Positions 38,804 to 49,007 of a stretch of 64,000 nt of DNA are shown here, piece after piece (the first letter of the stretch is position 1; each line of letters starts with the position of its first letter). A program made the position numbers and the translations under genes. The notes below the pieces were generated by a model, which was not told where the DNA came from, made no database searches, and saw only the letters and a program-made list of their open reading frames with translations. Source of the DNA: an uncultured Bacilli bacterium (GTDB lineage: Bacteria; Bacillota_I; Bacilli_A; RF39; UBA660); assembly GCA_947588685.1 (NCBI GenBank), contig CANPYM010000001.1, positions 64,479 to 128,478 of the forward strand. Direction: 5' to 3'.

Positions 38804-38993
38804 GACATAGATTTATAATGTAAAGACCTTAGCAAACATATAAATTAAATACATTAATTGTATTCAGTAGTTATAGAAGAATTAAGAAGAAAAGAAAAAA
38901 TGTGAAAGACAAGAACGAGTAAAAAAATAGTTCAGCACCTTCTTAATAAAACAAATGATTGTGGAATAAGTAAACATAAAAGTATTCATATGT

Positions 38994-39025
38994 AAAAACG
39001 ATGACTTAAATATGTCATCGTTTTT
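38994..39025. terminator. Intrinsic terminator
   Basis: AAAAACGATGACTTAAATATGTCATCGTTTTT. Confidence 0.8.
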
Positions 39026-39240
39026 ACATATATTTCATTAATCTTTTCTAAAACCATTCTAGATTGTTAAAATTTCATTTTAGTATAGTGTGTTTACTGT
39101 ACAACAAAAAAGTAGATGTTTAAATGATAATCCACAATATGTACTAAAAAATATTCAAAATGATGAACTTAGTATCTTCCACCTAATGATGTTAAATATA
39201 AAAACTAGTCTTTATACAAGGACTAGTCTATTTACAAAAA

Positions 39241-39314
39241 TGGAGCGGGTGATGGGAATCGGACCCACGTTATCAGCTTGGAAGGCTGGAGTTCTACCAT
39301 TGAACTACACCCGC
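39241..39314 (-). tRNA. tRNA-Gly (anticodon TCC), CCA encoded
   Basis: GCGGGTGTAGTTCAATGGTAGAACTCCAGCCTTCCAAGCTGATAACGTGGGTCCGATTCCCATCACCCGCTCCA. Confidence 0.95.
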
Positions 39315-39361
39315 ATAACTCCACTGACATTTAACATTATAAATGATAAATGCCAGTTTTG

Positions 39362-39823
39362 TCAATATATTTTATTATTTTTATCTAAAAAGGTATATAA
39401 GGCTAAGCATCCTTTACAGATTTCCTCATAGGCAACCTCAAAGTCATGTGTATACCATGGATCGGCAATATTACAATTATTACCAATAAAGTATAATAAC
39501 TTATATATTTTATTATTCGTGTTAAGAAGACGATTTAACATCCGCACATCGTCATCATCCATAGCAATAATATAATCGTATGCATGATACTCCCTCTCGG
39601 TTATTTGTTTAGCGCGATGTGGTTCGATTAAAATATCTTTTTCATCTAGTTTTTTAAAAGCTAAAGGATATAATGGTTCCCCTTCTTCTTCATCACTAAC
39701 ACCTCTAGAATTGATGATAAACTTATCAGCGCATCCTTTTTTACGAACAATATCTTTCATAATAAACTCGGCCATTGGTGAGCGACATATATTACCATGA
39801 CAAACAAACAATATCTTAATCAT
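39362..39823 (-). CDS. Low molecular weight protein tyrosine phosphatase
   Basis: ILFVCHGNICRSPMAE; DPWYTHDFEVAYEEI. Confidence 0.93.
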   Translation of the reverse strand: MIKILFVCHGNICRSPMAEFIMKDIVRKKGCADKFIINSRGVSDEEEGEPLYPLAFKKLDEKDILIEPHRAKQITEREYHAYDYIIAMDDDDVRMLNRLLNTNNKIYKLLYFIGNNCNIADPWYTHDFEVAYEEICKGCLALYTFLDKNNKIY

Positions 39824-40476
39824 TATTTCGCCTCCATTTGATTAATAATCCACTTTAAATCTTCAAGAGCTTTATCAATGTTGAAAGAACCGTTACCAAC
39901 AGGATAATAAACGGGATAAACCGGATACTCTTGATTATCAACAATTAATGTAAAACCTTTTTTACGACACTGTGAGACCGCTATTTTTTCATTCAAAATA
40001 ATAGAACTTACCTGATTACCAAAAGTAATTATCTTTTTAGGCCGAATAATAGCAATTTCTTTTAAAAGCAAATCTAAATATTGACGGTAGACCTCGTTAG
40101 GTAATGGTCTAGCATCAACTTGCGTACATTTACCAAGATTTGTAATAAAGACTTTATGTTTTTTAATATTCGCATAAACTTGTTTGGCAAATAAAGGTGT
40201 CCAGTCACTACCTTTTTTATTTTTAATGGCAAGATAAATATCTTCATCTAATAATCCCACTTGATATAATACAGCCCAAATATTTTTAGTTCCAATCCAA
40301 GGCGAATGAATCCCCTTCCAATCTTTTGCGGAAGCAATATTGCGGCCTGTAGGATTCATAAATATTAAACATAGATTAGGTTTTTTAGTGCATCCCCCAT
40401 TATATATAGAATGCAGTTCTTTCGCGCCATATTTAAGTTGTAATCGATCATATTCTTGATTTAATTCTTCAAGCAT
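39823..40476 (-). CDS. Uracil-DNA glycosylase superfamily protein
   Basis: LCLIFMNPTGRNIA; VFITNLGKC; IITFGNQVS; YPVYYPVGNGS. Confidence 0.7.
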   Translation of the reverse strand: MLEELNQEYDRLQLKYGAKELHSIYNGGCTKKPNLCLIFMNPTGRNIASAKDWKGIHSPWIGTKNIWAVLYQVGLLDEDIYLAIKNKKGSDWTPLFAKQVYANIKKHKVFITNLGKCTQVDARPLPNEVYRQYLDLLLKEIAIIRPKKIITFGNQVSSIILNEKIAVSQCRKKGFTLIVDNQEYPVYPVYYPVGNGSFNIDKALEDLKWIINQMEAK

Positions 40477-40546
40477 CTAACCACCATCTTTATTATAACA
40501 CATAAACAAGAAAGAAAACCGAATATAATTTTTTTTGAGATAACTC

Positions 40547-40612
40547 TTTACATCACTTTTTTAAGAGTGATATAATTAAAGAGAGCCTAGGGAGTTCTCT
40601 TTAGGTTTTTTT
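40547..40612 (+). promoter_or_regulatory. pyrG promoter and leader attenuator
   Basis: TTTACA-N18-TATAAT, then CCTAGGGAG/CTCTTTAGG hairpin and T7 before the RBS. Confidence 0.6.
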
Positions 40613-40631
40613 GTATTTAGGAGGGTTATGT

Positions 40632-42239
40632 ATGGCAAAATATGTATTTGTAACAGGTGGTGTTTGTTCAGGACTAGGTAAAGGTATTACAGCATCATCA
40701 ATCGCTTTATTACTTAAAGGAAAAGGATATAAGGTCTTTATGCAAAAGTTTGATCCTTATATGAATGTTGATCCAGGAACGATGTCCCCTATTCAACATG
40801 GTGAGGTATTTGTCACAGCTGATGGTTGTGAGACTGATCTAGACTTAGGACACTATGAACGTTTCATCGATGAAGAGTTAAATTACACTTCTAATATAAC
40901 AAATGGAAAGATCTATTCCAGCGTCATTGAAAAAGAACGCCGTGGTGATTATTTAGGCGCAACAATTCAAATTGTTCCTCATATTTCTAATGAGATTAAA
41001 AATAAAATATATGAAGCTGGGGCTAGTAGCGGCGCTGATATTGTCATCACCGAAATTGGTGGAACTGTTGGTGATATCGAAGGTAGTGTAATGATGGAGT
41101 CCTTAAGGCAATTTAAGATGGAACAAGGAAGCGCGAATACTTTCTTTGTCCATACGACGCTTGTGCCATACATATTTGGTTCTAATGAATTAAAAACTAA
41201 ACCGACACAAAGTAGTATTATCGAACTTAGACGGCTTGGTATCCAACCGGATGTTATCGTTACTAGATCCAATATCGAACTAGGCGATGCGATTAAAAGC
41301 AAAATATCTTTATTTGGTAACATTCCTAAACAAAATATTATTGAAGCCGTTGATGTCAATAATATCTATCAAATCCCTATTAATTTTCATAGACAACATA
41401 TTGAAGATATTATTCTTGAACAGTTTGGTCTTCCTATCACTGATAGTCATTTAAAATACTGGGAAGATTTAATAAATACCGTTGATAATCTTAAAAATGA
41501 AATTGAAATATCCCTTGTTGGCAAATATATCGAGCTTCATGATGCTTACCTTTCAGTTATGGAAGCATTAAAACATGCGGGATATAAACACAATTTAAAA
41601 ATACATATTAACTGGGTAGATTCAGAATCTTTAGAAAAAGAAAATTGCGATTTAAATGCCATCTTTAAAAACTCCAAAGGTATTCTTGTCCCTGGTGGCT
41701 TCGGTCATCGTGGGGTGGAAGGAAAAATTAAAGCCTGTGAATATGCTAGAACCCACAAAATACCATATCTTGGATTATGCCTAGGTATGCAAGTTGCCGT
41801 TATTGAGTTTGCTCGTAATGTTTGTCATATTGAAGATGCCTCATCAAGAGAGTTTAATGAAACTTGTAAAAATCCGGTAATTGATCTTATGGCGGAACAA
41901 AAGACCATCATCAATATGGGTGGAACGCTTAGATTAGGTAACTATGAATGTACAATTAAAAAAGGTACACTAACCCATAAAATATACGATGCAGATAAGA
42001 TTTTAGAAAGACATCGGCATCGTTATGAGTTTAATAATAAATATAAAGAAGAGTTAGAAAATAAAGGTTTAGTCTTTTCCGGTATCAATGAACCAAGTAA
42101 TCTTGTTGAAATAATTGAATATCCACGTCATCCTTTCTTCGTTGCTTGTCAGTTCCATCCGGAGTTTAAATCACGGCCAACAAGACCTCATCCTTTATTT
42201 GATGCCTTTATTGGAGCAGCTAAAAAATACAAAAAATAA
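40632..42239 (+). CDS. pyrG: CTP synthase
   Basis: MAKYVFVTGGVCSGLGKGITASSIALLLK; GLCLGMQ glutaminase motif. Confidence 0.97.
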   Translation: MAKYVFVTGGVCSGLGKGITASSIALLLKGKGYKVFMQKFDPYMNVDPGTMSPIQHGEVFVTADGCETDLDLGHYERFIDEELNYTSNITNGKIYSSVIEKERRGDYLGATIQIVPHISNEIKNKIYEAGASSGADIVITEIGGTVGDIEGSVMMESLRQFKMEQGSANTFFVHTTLVPYIFGSNELKTKPTQSSIIELRRLGIQPDVIVTRSNIELGDAIKSKISLFGNIPKQNIIEAVDVNNIYQIPINFHRQHIEDIILEQFGLPITDSHLKYWEDLINTVDNLKNEIEISLVGKYIELHDAYLSVMEALKHAGYKHNLKIHINWVDSESLEKENCDLNAIFKNSKGILVPGGFGHRGVEGKIKACEYARTHKIPYLGLCLGMQVAVIEFARNVCHIEDASSREFNETCKNPVIDLMAEQKTIINMGGTLRLGNYECTIKKGTLTHKIYDADKILERHRHRYEFNNKYKEELENKGLVFSGINEPSNLVEIIEYPRHPFFVACQFHPEFKSRPTRPHPLFDAFIGAAKKYKK

Positions 42240-42261
42240 AAGCTATTTTAAAATAGCTTTT

Positions 42262-44025
42262 TTATTGTTCAAATTTAGGTTTCATCGTCCCTAATGTTTT
42301 TTGTTTATCAGGAGCTAACGTAGATGTTGATGTTTCACTTTCCATACTAACTTGAAGTTTTCGTTTATTCATATTAGAAATATTTTGAGCTTCTAGTTCA
42401 ATATATTCCAAAGTCTTACAAGCATAAAAATGAACGTAGGCGTCGGTAAGCTTCTTTATATTCTCTGCTTCATCCACACTAAAGTCTACTTCTGATAGAC
42501 TTGCCGCCATACCAACATATTGGAAAAGTTCACCAGCAATCTTATTCATTTTTGATGCTTTAGCATTAACATATCGATCATATTCAGCACATAAGTTTCT
42601 TAAATCGTGGATATATTCACTTATGTCATCGAATGTCGTATCAAAGGCGATTTGATTAGTTTCCGTATTAACGCTACCACTTTCATCAAAATCAACAGAG
42701 ATGCGCTCTAAACCATGATCTGGAGAAAAAGTCCAATACCAATCGATAATCTGATCATACAAGCGATTTCGTTCGCCAACTAATTCTTCGTGCAAATCTT
42801 GAATCTTCTCCATATCAGAAGCATTCTTAAACCATTTCTTACATAACTTACGATAATGGCTTAATATATCCTCAATATGAAGTCTACTTTTTGAATCAGA
42901 TGCTATCTTATCAATATTATCATAAAGAAATGGTAGATTAACAAAGGCTTTCATATCATCATAATTTCCTAAACTAGGGCTAATATAAGGATTCTTATAA
43001 TGCTTTACAAGTGGCGCTAATTTTTCATCTGACAGTTCTTGTAAGAAAGTATCTCTAAGTTCTTTTAACTTATCTAAAGCATCTTGAGCAATATTTAAAG
43101 CTAGGTGGGGATTAGTTGTATGTTCCTTATCATCATCATACACGCCACCTTCTTCAAAGGCTCTTTTTAGTAAGCTTGGTATGTTGACCTGACATGGAAG
43201 TTCAAATGTTTTCGTGTCTGCTCTTAAGGTTGCATATTGCGCCATTAATGGTAAACAGGCAAATAATCTTTTCTCATCAGCCGCAATTGTCGCCAAAAAA
43301 GCTTCAGCCATACTTATTGGTGATATTTTATCAAACGTTCTAAACTGTTCATTTCCTAAATAATCATGGCGCATTTTATCTAATATGTCTTCTCTTGTCA
43401 TCGCCTGAACTTCTTCATATCTTCGTTCTAGTTTTTCCTTTTCATCAGCATTTTTAACTAAAGGATTTTGACAATCACGAAGATAATATTTAGCTAATCC
43501 TTCAAGAAGTTCGCCACCCGTTTTATTGAAAGTATAAGAATTTGATAATTTATTCATATCATCAATATATTCATCTATTTGATTAAATGTATAAGAATTA
43601 GATAGCTTTTCCATACCCTCAAATAATTCGGCTAATTGTCTCTCTAAATCTTCTTTTAAAGCAGTATCTTGCTCTAGTTGTTGAGTAACTTCATTGATGG
43701 AATATGTTAATGAAGTAAGCATATCTTGACGGTAGTCTTCCATCTCCAAATTAGATGAAGTATGAAGAAGACAATATAAAGGATATCTTTTATACAAACC
43801 TAAGGTTTCTAATAACTGCTTATCAATATCCCTTTTTATTTGGGCCCATCTATATTGCGGAAAGGTACTAATATCTAAATGATGGGGTTCAGCCATAGTC
43901 TGAAAGAAAGTTATCGTTTTACTTTGAAGCGCTAAATCCTTTTGAAAATGAAAAATCTGTCCATCAATGTGACCTAAAAATTTTCTTAAGTGTTCACCTT
44001 CTTCGGGTGTTGATACTAAACTCAT
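42262..44025 (-). CDS. Uncharacterised large helical protein
   Basis: 587 aa, coiled; contains duplicated KLSNSYTFN segment. Confidence 0.65.
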   Translation of the reverse strand: MSLVSTPEEGEHLRKFLGHIDGQIFHFQKDLALQSKTITFFQTMAEPHHLDISTFPQYRWAQIKRDIDKQLLETLGLYKRYPLYCLLHTSSNLEMEDYRQDMLTSLTYSINEVTQQLEQDTALKEDLERQLAELFEGMEKLSNSYTFNQIDEYIDDMNKLSNSYTFNKTGGELLEGLAKYYLRDCQNPLVKNADEKEKLERRYEEVQAMTREDILDKMRHDYLGNEQFRTFDKISPISMAEAFLATIAADEKRLFACLPLMAQYATLRADTKTFELPCQVNIPSLLKRAFEEGGVYDDDKEHTTNPHLALNIAQDALDKLKELRDTFLQELSDEKLAPLVKHYKNPYISPSLGNYDDMKAFVNLPFLYDNIDKIASDSKSRLHIEDILSHYRKLCKKWFKNASDMEKIQDLHEELVGERNRLYDQIIDWYWTFSPDHGLERISVDFDESGSVNTETNQIAFDTTFDDISEYIHDLRNLCAEYDRYVNAKASKMNKIAGELFQYVGMAASLSEVDFSVDEAENIKKLTDAYVHFYACKTLEYIELEAQNISNMNKRKLQVSMESETSTSTLAPDKQKTLGTMKPKFEQ

Positions 44026-44111
44026 ACTATCACTCCTATAAATATGAGTAATATTTTAACAAATATCTATATTGCTGTCAATAAAAGACAAAGGAATATC
44101 CTTTGTCTTTT

Positions 44112-44570
44112 CTATTTTTTGGCTAATACTTTAGGAGATGATAAACTTTTTTGCTTGATACTATTATTTTGAAGACGAAGCTTATTAAGTTGCTTATGAT
44201 TATGTTCTAAACATTCCTTTAAATCACCAGTTTGTAATAATGATAACTGATTATAATTATTTTTAAATTGTAAGGGGCTAATACCCGTCAATCTATAGAA
44301 TATCTCACTATAGTATTCTAAAGAATGATAACCATGATCAAGAGCTATTTTAAGTATCCGATGATCAGTCTTTAACAAATCATTAATACTTTTAACAATC
44401 TTTCGTTCATTAAGATATTCCATAATTGTTAGACCAGTCGCATTTTTAAAGCCACGCATAATGGTAAAGCGATTAAAATGAAACTGGTTAGCAATATCAT
44501 CAACAGTCGGATTATCATAAAGATGTTCTTCAAGATACTCTAGTATATTAGCAATTAGTTTATCTTCCAT
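44112..44570 (-). CDS. AraC-type transcription regulator
   Basis: Double HTH: TVDDIANQFHFNRFTIMRGFKNATGLTIMEYLNERK; ILKIALDHGYHSLEYYSEIFYRLTGISPLQFK. Confidence 0.85.
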   Translation of the reverse strand: MEDKLIANILEYLEEHLYDNPTVDDIANQFHFNRFTIMRGFKNATGLTIMEYLNERKIVKSINDLLKTDHRILKIALDHGYHSLEYYSEIFYRLTGISPLQFKNNYNQLSLLQTGDLKECLEHNHKQLNKLRLQNNSIKQKSLSSPKVLAKK

Positions 44571-44573
44571 TTT

Positions 44574-45980
44574 TTACTCCATAAAATATTTATTTAAATC
44601 AAATACTTTGACTTCTTGTTCAGCACGTTTTTCTAATTTTGTATGACCTTTAGCAAATGAGATTTCCATTTGATAGAAAGGAACTAATTTAGTTGGGTAT
44701 GGCATTAAACGATTTTTAATTAAAATACCTGCCCACATTGGCATTCTTTTTAAAGCATCAACACTAACTAATGGTTGGTGTGCTTCTTTCATACCACATT
44801 CCTCACTAATGCTTCTTGCGGTTGCATCATCACTAGTTAATAAATATAGAACATTAGAGATAGCTTGTTTAGCTTGATCTAAAGTTAAAGGGCCATATAA
44901 GTCTTTGATTTTAAGATAGCTTTTAACCATAAAAGTAAATCTAATCTTATTACCACGACCTAATTCTAGCATATCAACTAAATTAGGTAAAGCGACACCA
45001 TTGTCATCAAAACCATCAAGAAGATAATTGAAAATGCCTTCCCTATTACTTTTAGAAATTAAATAATAAGTTTGACGAATAAAGATATTGATTAGTGTAT
45101 CAATCTCTTTTGATGAAGTATCACTTATAAGATAAATAATCATCTTCTTATGAGGCATATCAATAAAGTCAAAATCTGTTCTACTTAACATATTACTTAA
45201 ACTATTCATATTAGTATAATTAGCAAGGTTTTGATTTAAAACAGATAAAATACTACTTTTTGTTTCTGGTGGGGCTAAATGCGTACTAGCAATATTATGA
45301 TAAATAGTACCATTTTTATCTAAACTATTAAAGTAAGTATCAAGTAAATCTTTTTCTTCATCATCATTAGTCATAGTTAATTTACTAATACTATTTAAGT
45401 TAACCTCATCTTCAGTACCCTTTTCCATAAGACTAAGAGCTAAACCTGTTAAATATGATGATGCGGTATTTTGCCAGAATGGATCTCCAGCATTTTTCTC
45501 AAAATTAATCATCTTTGATAATTCTGATACCTGTCTTAAAGCTTCATCATCTTCGCCATTATCATGTAAATGTTTTGGCAAAGTTAATGGGTTCCAACTA
45601 TTACCTAAAGTTGGTTCACTAAAGTCTAGGGCAATGACCTCATAACCAGCTTGTTTAAAATCTTCAGCAGTTGTTTCATATAGTTCGCCTTTGATGTCTC
45701 TAACAATTGCTGATTCCCCTACTTCTTTAATTGTATATAGTAGTGGTAAACTAACAGTTTGTGTCTTGCCAGAACCAGTTGAGCCAATAATAAGGTTATG
45801 ATCTGAACCAATCGCTAAAATAGCCTTATCATTGATGGTACCCACAGGTATACCAGATGCTGTAATACTATTAGGACCTACAACATCAATTTGTCCTTTT
45901 ACTTTTAAAAGTTCATCAGTGCTTAAAAAACGAGCATAATAATTGTCTTCCAAGGTGCTAATTAAATTTTCATTTTGCAT
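44574..45980 (-). CDS. VirD4/TraG-like coupling ATPase
   Basis: Walker A LIIGSTGSGKTQTVSLPLL; IVRDIKGELYETTA; AGDPFWQNTASSYLTG. Confidence 0.8.
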   Translation of the reverse strand: MQNENLISTLEDNYYARFLSTDELLKVKGQIDVVGPNSITASGIPVGTINDKAILAIGSDHNLIIGSTGSGKTQTVSLPLLYTIKEVGESAIVRDIKGELYETTAEDFKQAGYEVIALDFSEPTLGNSWNPLTLPKHLHDNGEDDEALRQVSELSKMINFEKNAGDPFWQNTASSYLTGLALSLMEKGTEDEVNLNSISKLTMTNDDEEKDLLDTYFNSLDKNGTIYHNIASTHLAPPETKSSILSVLNQNLANYTNMNSLSNMLSRTDFDFIDMPHKKMIIYLISDTSSKEIDTLINIFIRQTYYLISKSNREGIFNYLLDGFDDNGVALPNLVDMLELGRGNKIRFTFMVKSYLKIKDLYGPLTLDQAKQAISNVLYLLTSDDATARSISEECGMKEAHQPLVSVDALKRMPMWAGILIKNRLMPYPTKLVPFYQMEISFAKGHTKLEKRAEQEVKVFDLNKYFME

Positions 45981-46046
45981 AATATTCCTCCTTCATTACG
46001 CCAATAATATAACATACCTTTTTAAACATTTTTTAAACAAAAGTGA

Positions 46047-47312
46047 CTACTTTGCAATAACGTAAGGATAATCTATTTCTTTTAGTGTTACATTGACATC
46101 TTGATGTAATAAGTCACTTGAACCAGCATATTTAACTAATAAATAATTACCCGTATGGCCAATTAAATAGCCATCGCGGTAAACTTCCGGAATAAAGCTT
46201 ACTTTTTTATCTAAAAACTTTTCCATATATGCTATTTCTAATTCCTTACTTTTACTAATTAATCTTTTAACCCGGTCCTTTTTGGTCTTTTCATCTAAAT
46301 GATTAGGCAATTCTTCCGCTTTCGTTCCCTTTCTTAAAGAGAATGGAAACACGTGAATTTTCGCAAACTTTATTGTATCGACAGTATCTAGAGTTTCTTC
46401 GAACAATTCTTCTGTCTCACCCGGAAAACCCACAATAATATCAGTCGTTATTGATATATCTGGTCTAATTTGTCTAATATGATTAATTTTATCAATAAAA
46501 TATTGTTTATCATATTTACGATTCATCAATTTTAAAATAGTATCTGATCCACTTTGAAGGGGAACATGAAGATGCGAAACAATTACATCATTATTTTTTA
46601 TAACATCTAAAACTTCATCATCTAACTCGGTTATTTCAATTGATGAAATACGTAAACGTTCTAATCCTTCTATTTTAACGATATCTTTTAAAAGCCCTGC
46701 AAAGGTGTAATCTTTTAAATCAGCTCCATAGTGTCCCGTATGAATACCTGTTAAGACAATTTCATGATGGCCGTTATTAACTAAGTTTGTAATTTCCTTT
46801 ATAACTTCATCTTTGTCTTTACTCCTAACTTTACCGCGAGCATAAGGAATAATACAATAAGAGCAATAATTTTCACAACCATCTTCAATTTTAACAAAGG
46901 CTCTTGTCCGGTTAAAATTATTTAACTGCATTTTTTCAAATGGCGCTTCCATAATATTTTCAATGCGCACAATTTTCTTGTGATCTTTTAAATATTCTTG
47001 AATTAAAGATGGAATATGACTTTTATCTTTATTTCCTAAAATAATATCGGCATCAATATTTTCAATACCAGCCCGAACTTGACTCATACAGCCACAGACA
47101 ATAACTATACTATTAGGATGTTCTCTTCGAACACGTCTTAATTCTTTTAACGATTTATTATCACTCGTATTAGTTACAGTACAAGTATTAATGATATAAA
47201 TATCGGCTTCATCATTTTCCACATAACCATTATTAATTAAATGATCACGAATAACATTGGATTCATAGGTATTAACTTTACATCCTAAAGTAATTATTTT
47301 AAATGTCATCAA
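46047..47312 (-). CDS. mtaB: tRNA t6A37 methylthiotransferase
   Basis: TLGCKVNTYES; ENYCSYCIIPYARG radical-SAM motif; LTGIHTGHYG. Confidence 0.92.
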   Translation of the reverse strand: MMTFKIITLGCKVNTYESNVIRDHLINNGYVENDEADIYIINTCTVTNTSDNKSLKELRRVRREHPNSIVIVCGCMSQVRAGIENIDADIILGNKDKSHIPSLIQEYLKDHKKIVRIENIMEAPFEKMQLNNFNRTRAFVKIEDGCENYCSYCIIPYARGKVRSKDKDEVIKEITNLVNNGHHEIVLTGIHTGHYGADLKDYTFAGLLKDIVKIEGLERLRISSIEITELDDEVLDVIKNNDVIVSHLHVPLQSGSDTILKLMNRKYDKQYFIDKINHIRQIRPDISITTDIIVGFPGETEELFEETLDTVDTIKFAKIHVFPFSLRKGTKAEELPNHLDEKTKKDRVKRLISKSKELEIAYMEKFLDKKVSFIPEVYRDGYLIGHTGNYLLVKYAGSSDLLHQDVNVTLKEIDYPYVIAK

Positions 47313-47353
47313 ATCACTTCCTACTAAAAAAACAAGTCTATTATAGCATAGAC

Positions 47354-48304
47354 TTATAATTTTTTACGAAAATCTTTTAGTGTTTGTAAAAACTCTTCAT
47401 TTTTAGTTAAATCTTCTAAAGCTGAAGTTTGTTCCAAACTCTTATCTAAATCTTCTGCCATCTTGGAATATATATCATCTAAAGATGGTTCGTCATCAAA
47501 AGATTCTTCAACTTCACGTGAAGGCGTATCTTCTTTAGATGGCGCTTGCGTGTCAATGCGACCATAGATTGGTGAGATAACTTCAGTTTGATGGAATCTT
47601 TTTTCCTCGACTTCTTCTTTTTTAGATACTTTATCATCTACTTCTGTTCTTAAAGGCCTTTTATCTTCTTCTTTATCTTCTTTTAAAGATTCTTCAATAC
47701 TCTGTTTTTCACGAATAAAATCAGATACGGTTTTTAATGGTTTTGATTCTAATTCATCTTCATAATATTCATCTTTACGATCTCTTACAGCCGCTACCAA
47801 TTCTTGATAACTAATGATTGATTGAGCCTCTTGTTCTCTTTCAAACTGTTCAACAATATCTTCGGGTGACAATTTAGAAGTTTGTTCAAGCTCTTTAACT
47901 AACTTTTCTATTTCTGTACTTGGATTATCTTCTAATATTTCTTCAGCTTCTTTTTCACTTTCGGCATCATATCGTTCTTCTATTTCTTCTTCGGTAACCG
48001 TTTCTAATTCTTCTAAAGAAGGTAGTTCATCTTCTTCCTCTTCGACATCATCATAAATATCCTCATAGTCATCAGGTGTGTCAATAATATCCTCTTTCTT
48101 GATATGTTTTACTTTTTTGATGTCTTCATCTTCTAATTCTTCTTCATAGATATTAATCTTTTTACCATCACGCATTGAACGAATAATTAAGATAATAAGC
48201 GTTATCAAAACAGCGCATAAAAAGATAATAATTCCAGCAAAAAGAGCATTATTATCAATTATCTTATTAATTATATCCCGCATATCATCACTCCATAAAC
48301 TCAT
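47354..48304 (-). CDS. Acidic single-TM protein of unknown function
   Basis: N-terminal TM, Glu/Asp-rich disordered remainder. Confidence 0.6.
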   Translation of the reverse strand: MSLWSDDMRDIINKIIDNNALFAGIIIFLCAVLITLIILIIRSMRDGKKINIYEEELEDEDIKKVKHIKKEDIIDTPDDYEDIYDDVEEEEDELPSLEELETVTEEEIEERYDAESEKEAEEILEDNPSTEIEKLVKELEQTSKLSPEDIVEQFEREQEAQSIISYQELVAAVRDRKDEYYEDELESKPLKTVSDFIREKQSIEESLKEDKEEDKRPLRTEVDDKVSKKEEVEEKRFHQTEVISPIYGRIDTQAPSKEDTPSREVEESFDDEPSLDDIYSKMAEDLDKSLEQTSALEDLTKNEEFLQTLKDFRKKL

Positions 48305-48998
48305 ACTTAATCACACTAGTTAAGAAAAGTGGGACCGTCTCAACCCGCATAATTTGTTGCCCCAAAGAGACTTTTGTAAAATCCATTTCTTCTAGATTAG
48401 CTTCCTCATTAGGTGTTATACCACCTTCCGGCCCTACTACTAGTATAATTTTATCATAGCTATAAGCATTTTTCAAAGCGGACTTAATCGAAAGTTTTTT
48501 CTCACTCGTACTACAAATCAATTTTAAACCGGTTAGTTCTTTCGTAAATGACATATCTTTTTCTAAGCATATAAAAGGAATATCGACTCTTAAAGATTGT
48601 TCACTAGCTTCTTTACATATCTTTTGCCAACGTTCTAATTTGACTTTTGCTTTACGCTCATCAATGCTGACAACCGACCGACTAAAAGGCACAACATAAA
48701 AACCATTAACGCCCATTTCTGTTCCCTTTTGTAAAATTAAATCCATCTTTGGTTCTTTTAAAGTTGGAATTATTAAAACAATGTTAGGTCCAGGTGCCTG
48801 TTCAGTTACTAGTTCCTTAACTATTTTAATCCTTATATTGTCTAAATCAACAATTTCAGCTTGATATAATTTTCCCTCATAAACAGCTTCAATGAAATCA
48901 CCTTTTTGCATCCGCATAACATGACGGATATGATGTTCATCTGCTGGTTCTAAGACAATTTCGTCAGCTTTTTTATCTTTCGCAAAATATCGTTGCAT
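48288..48998 (-). CDS. rsmE: 16S rRNA m3U1498 methyltransferase
   Basis: HHIRHVMRMQKGD; LVVGPEGGITPNEE; SLGQQIMRVETVPL. Confidence 0.93.
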   Translation of the reverse strand: MQRYFAKDKKADEIVLEPADEHHIRHVMRMQKGDFIEAVYEGKLYQAEIVDLDNIRIKIVKELVTEQAPGPNIVLIIPTLKEPKMDLILQKGTEMGVNGFYVVPFSRSVVSIDERKAKVKLERWQKICKEASEQSLRVDIPFICLEKDMSFTKELTGLKLICSTSEKKLSIKSALKNAYSYDKIILVVGPEGGITPNEEANLEEMDFTKVSLGQQIMRVETVPLFLTSVIKYEFME

Positions 48999-49007
48999 AC
49001 CCTTTTC

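Noticed and set aside
38900-38990. Short reading frame KCERQERVKKIVQHLLNKTNDCGISKHKSIHM
   Set aside because: Too short, stop-bounded and without RBS; may be a gene remnant but not supportable.
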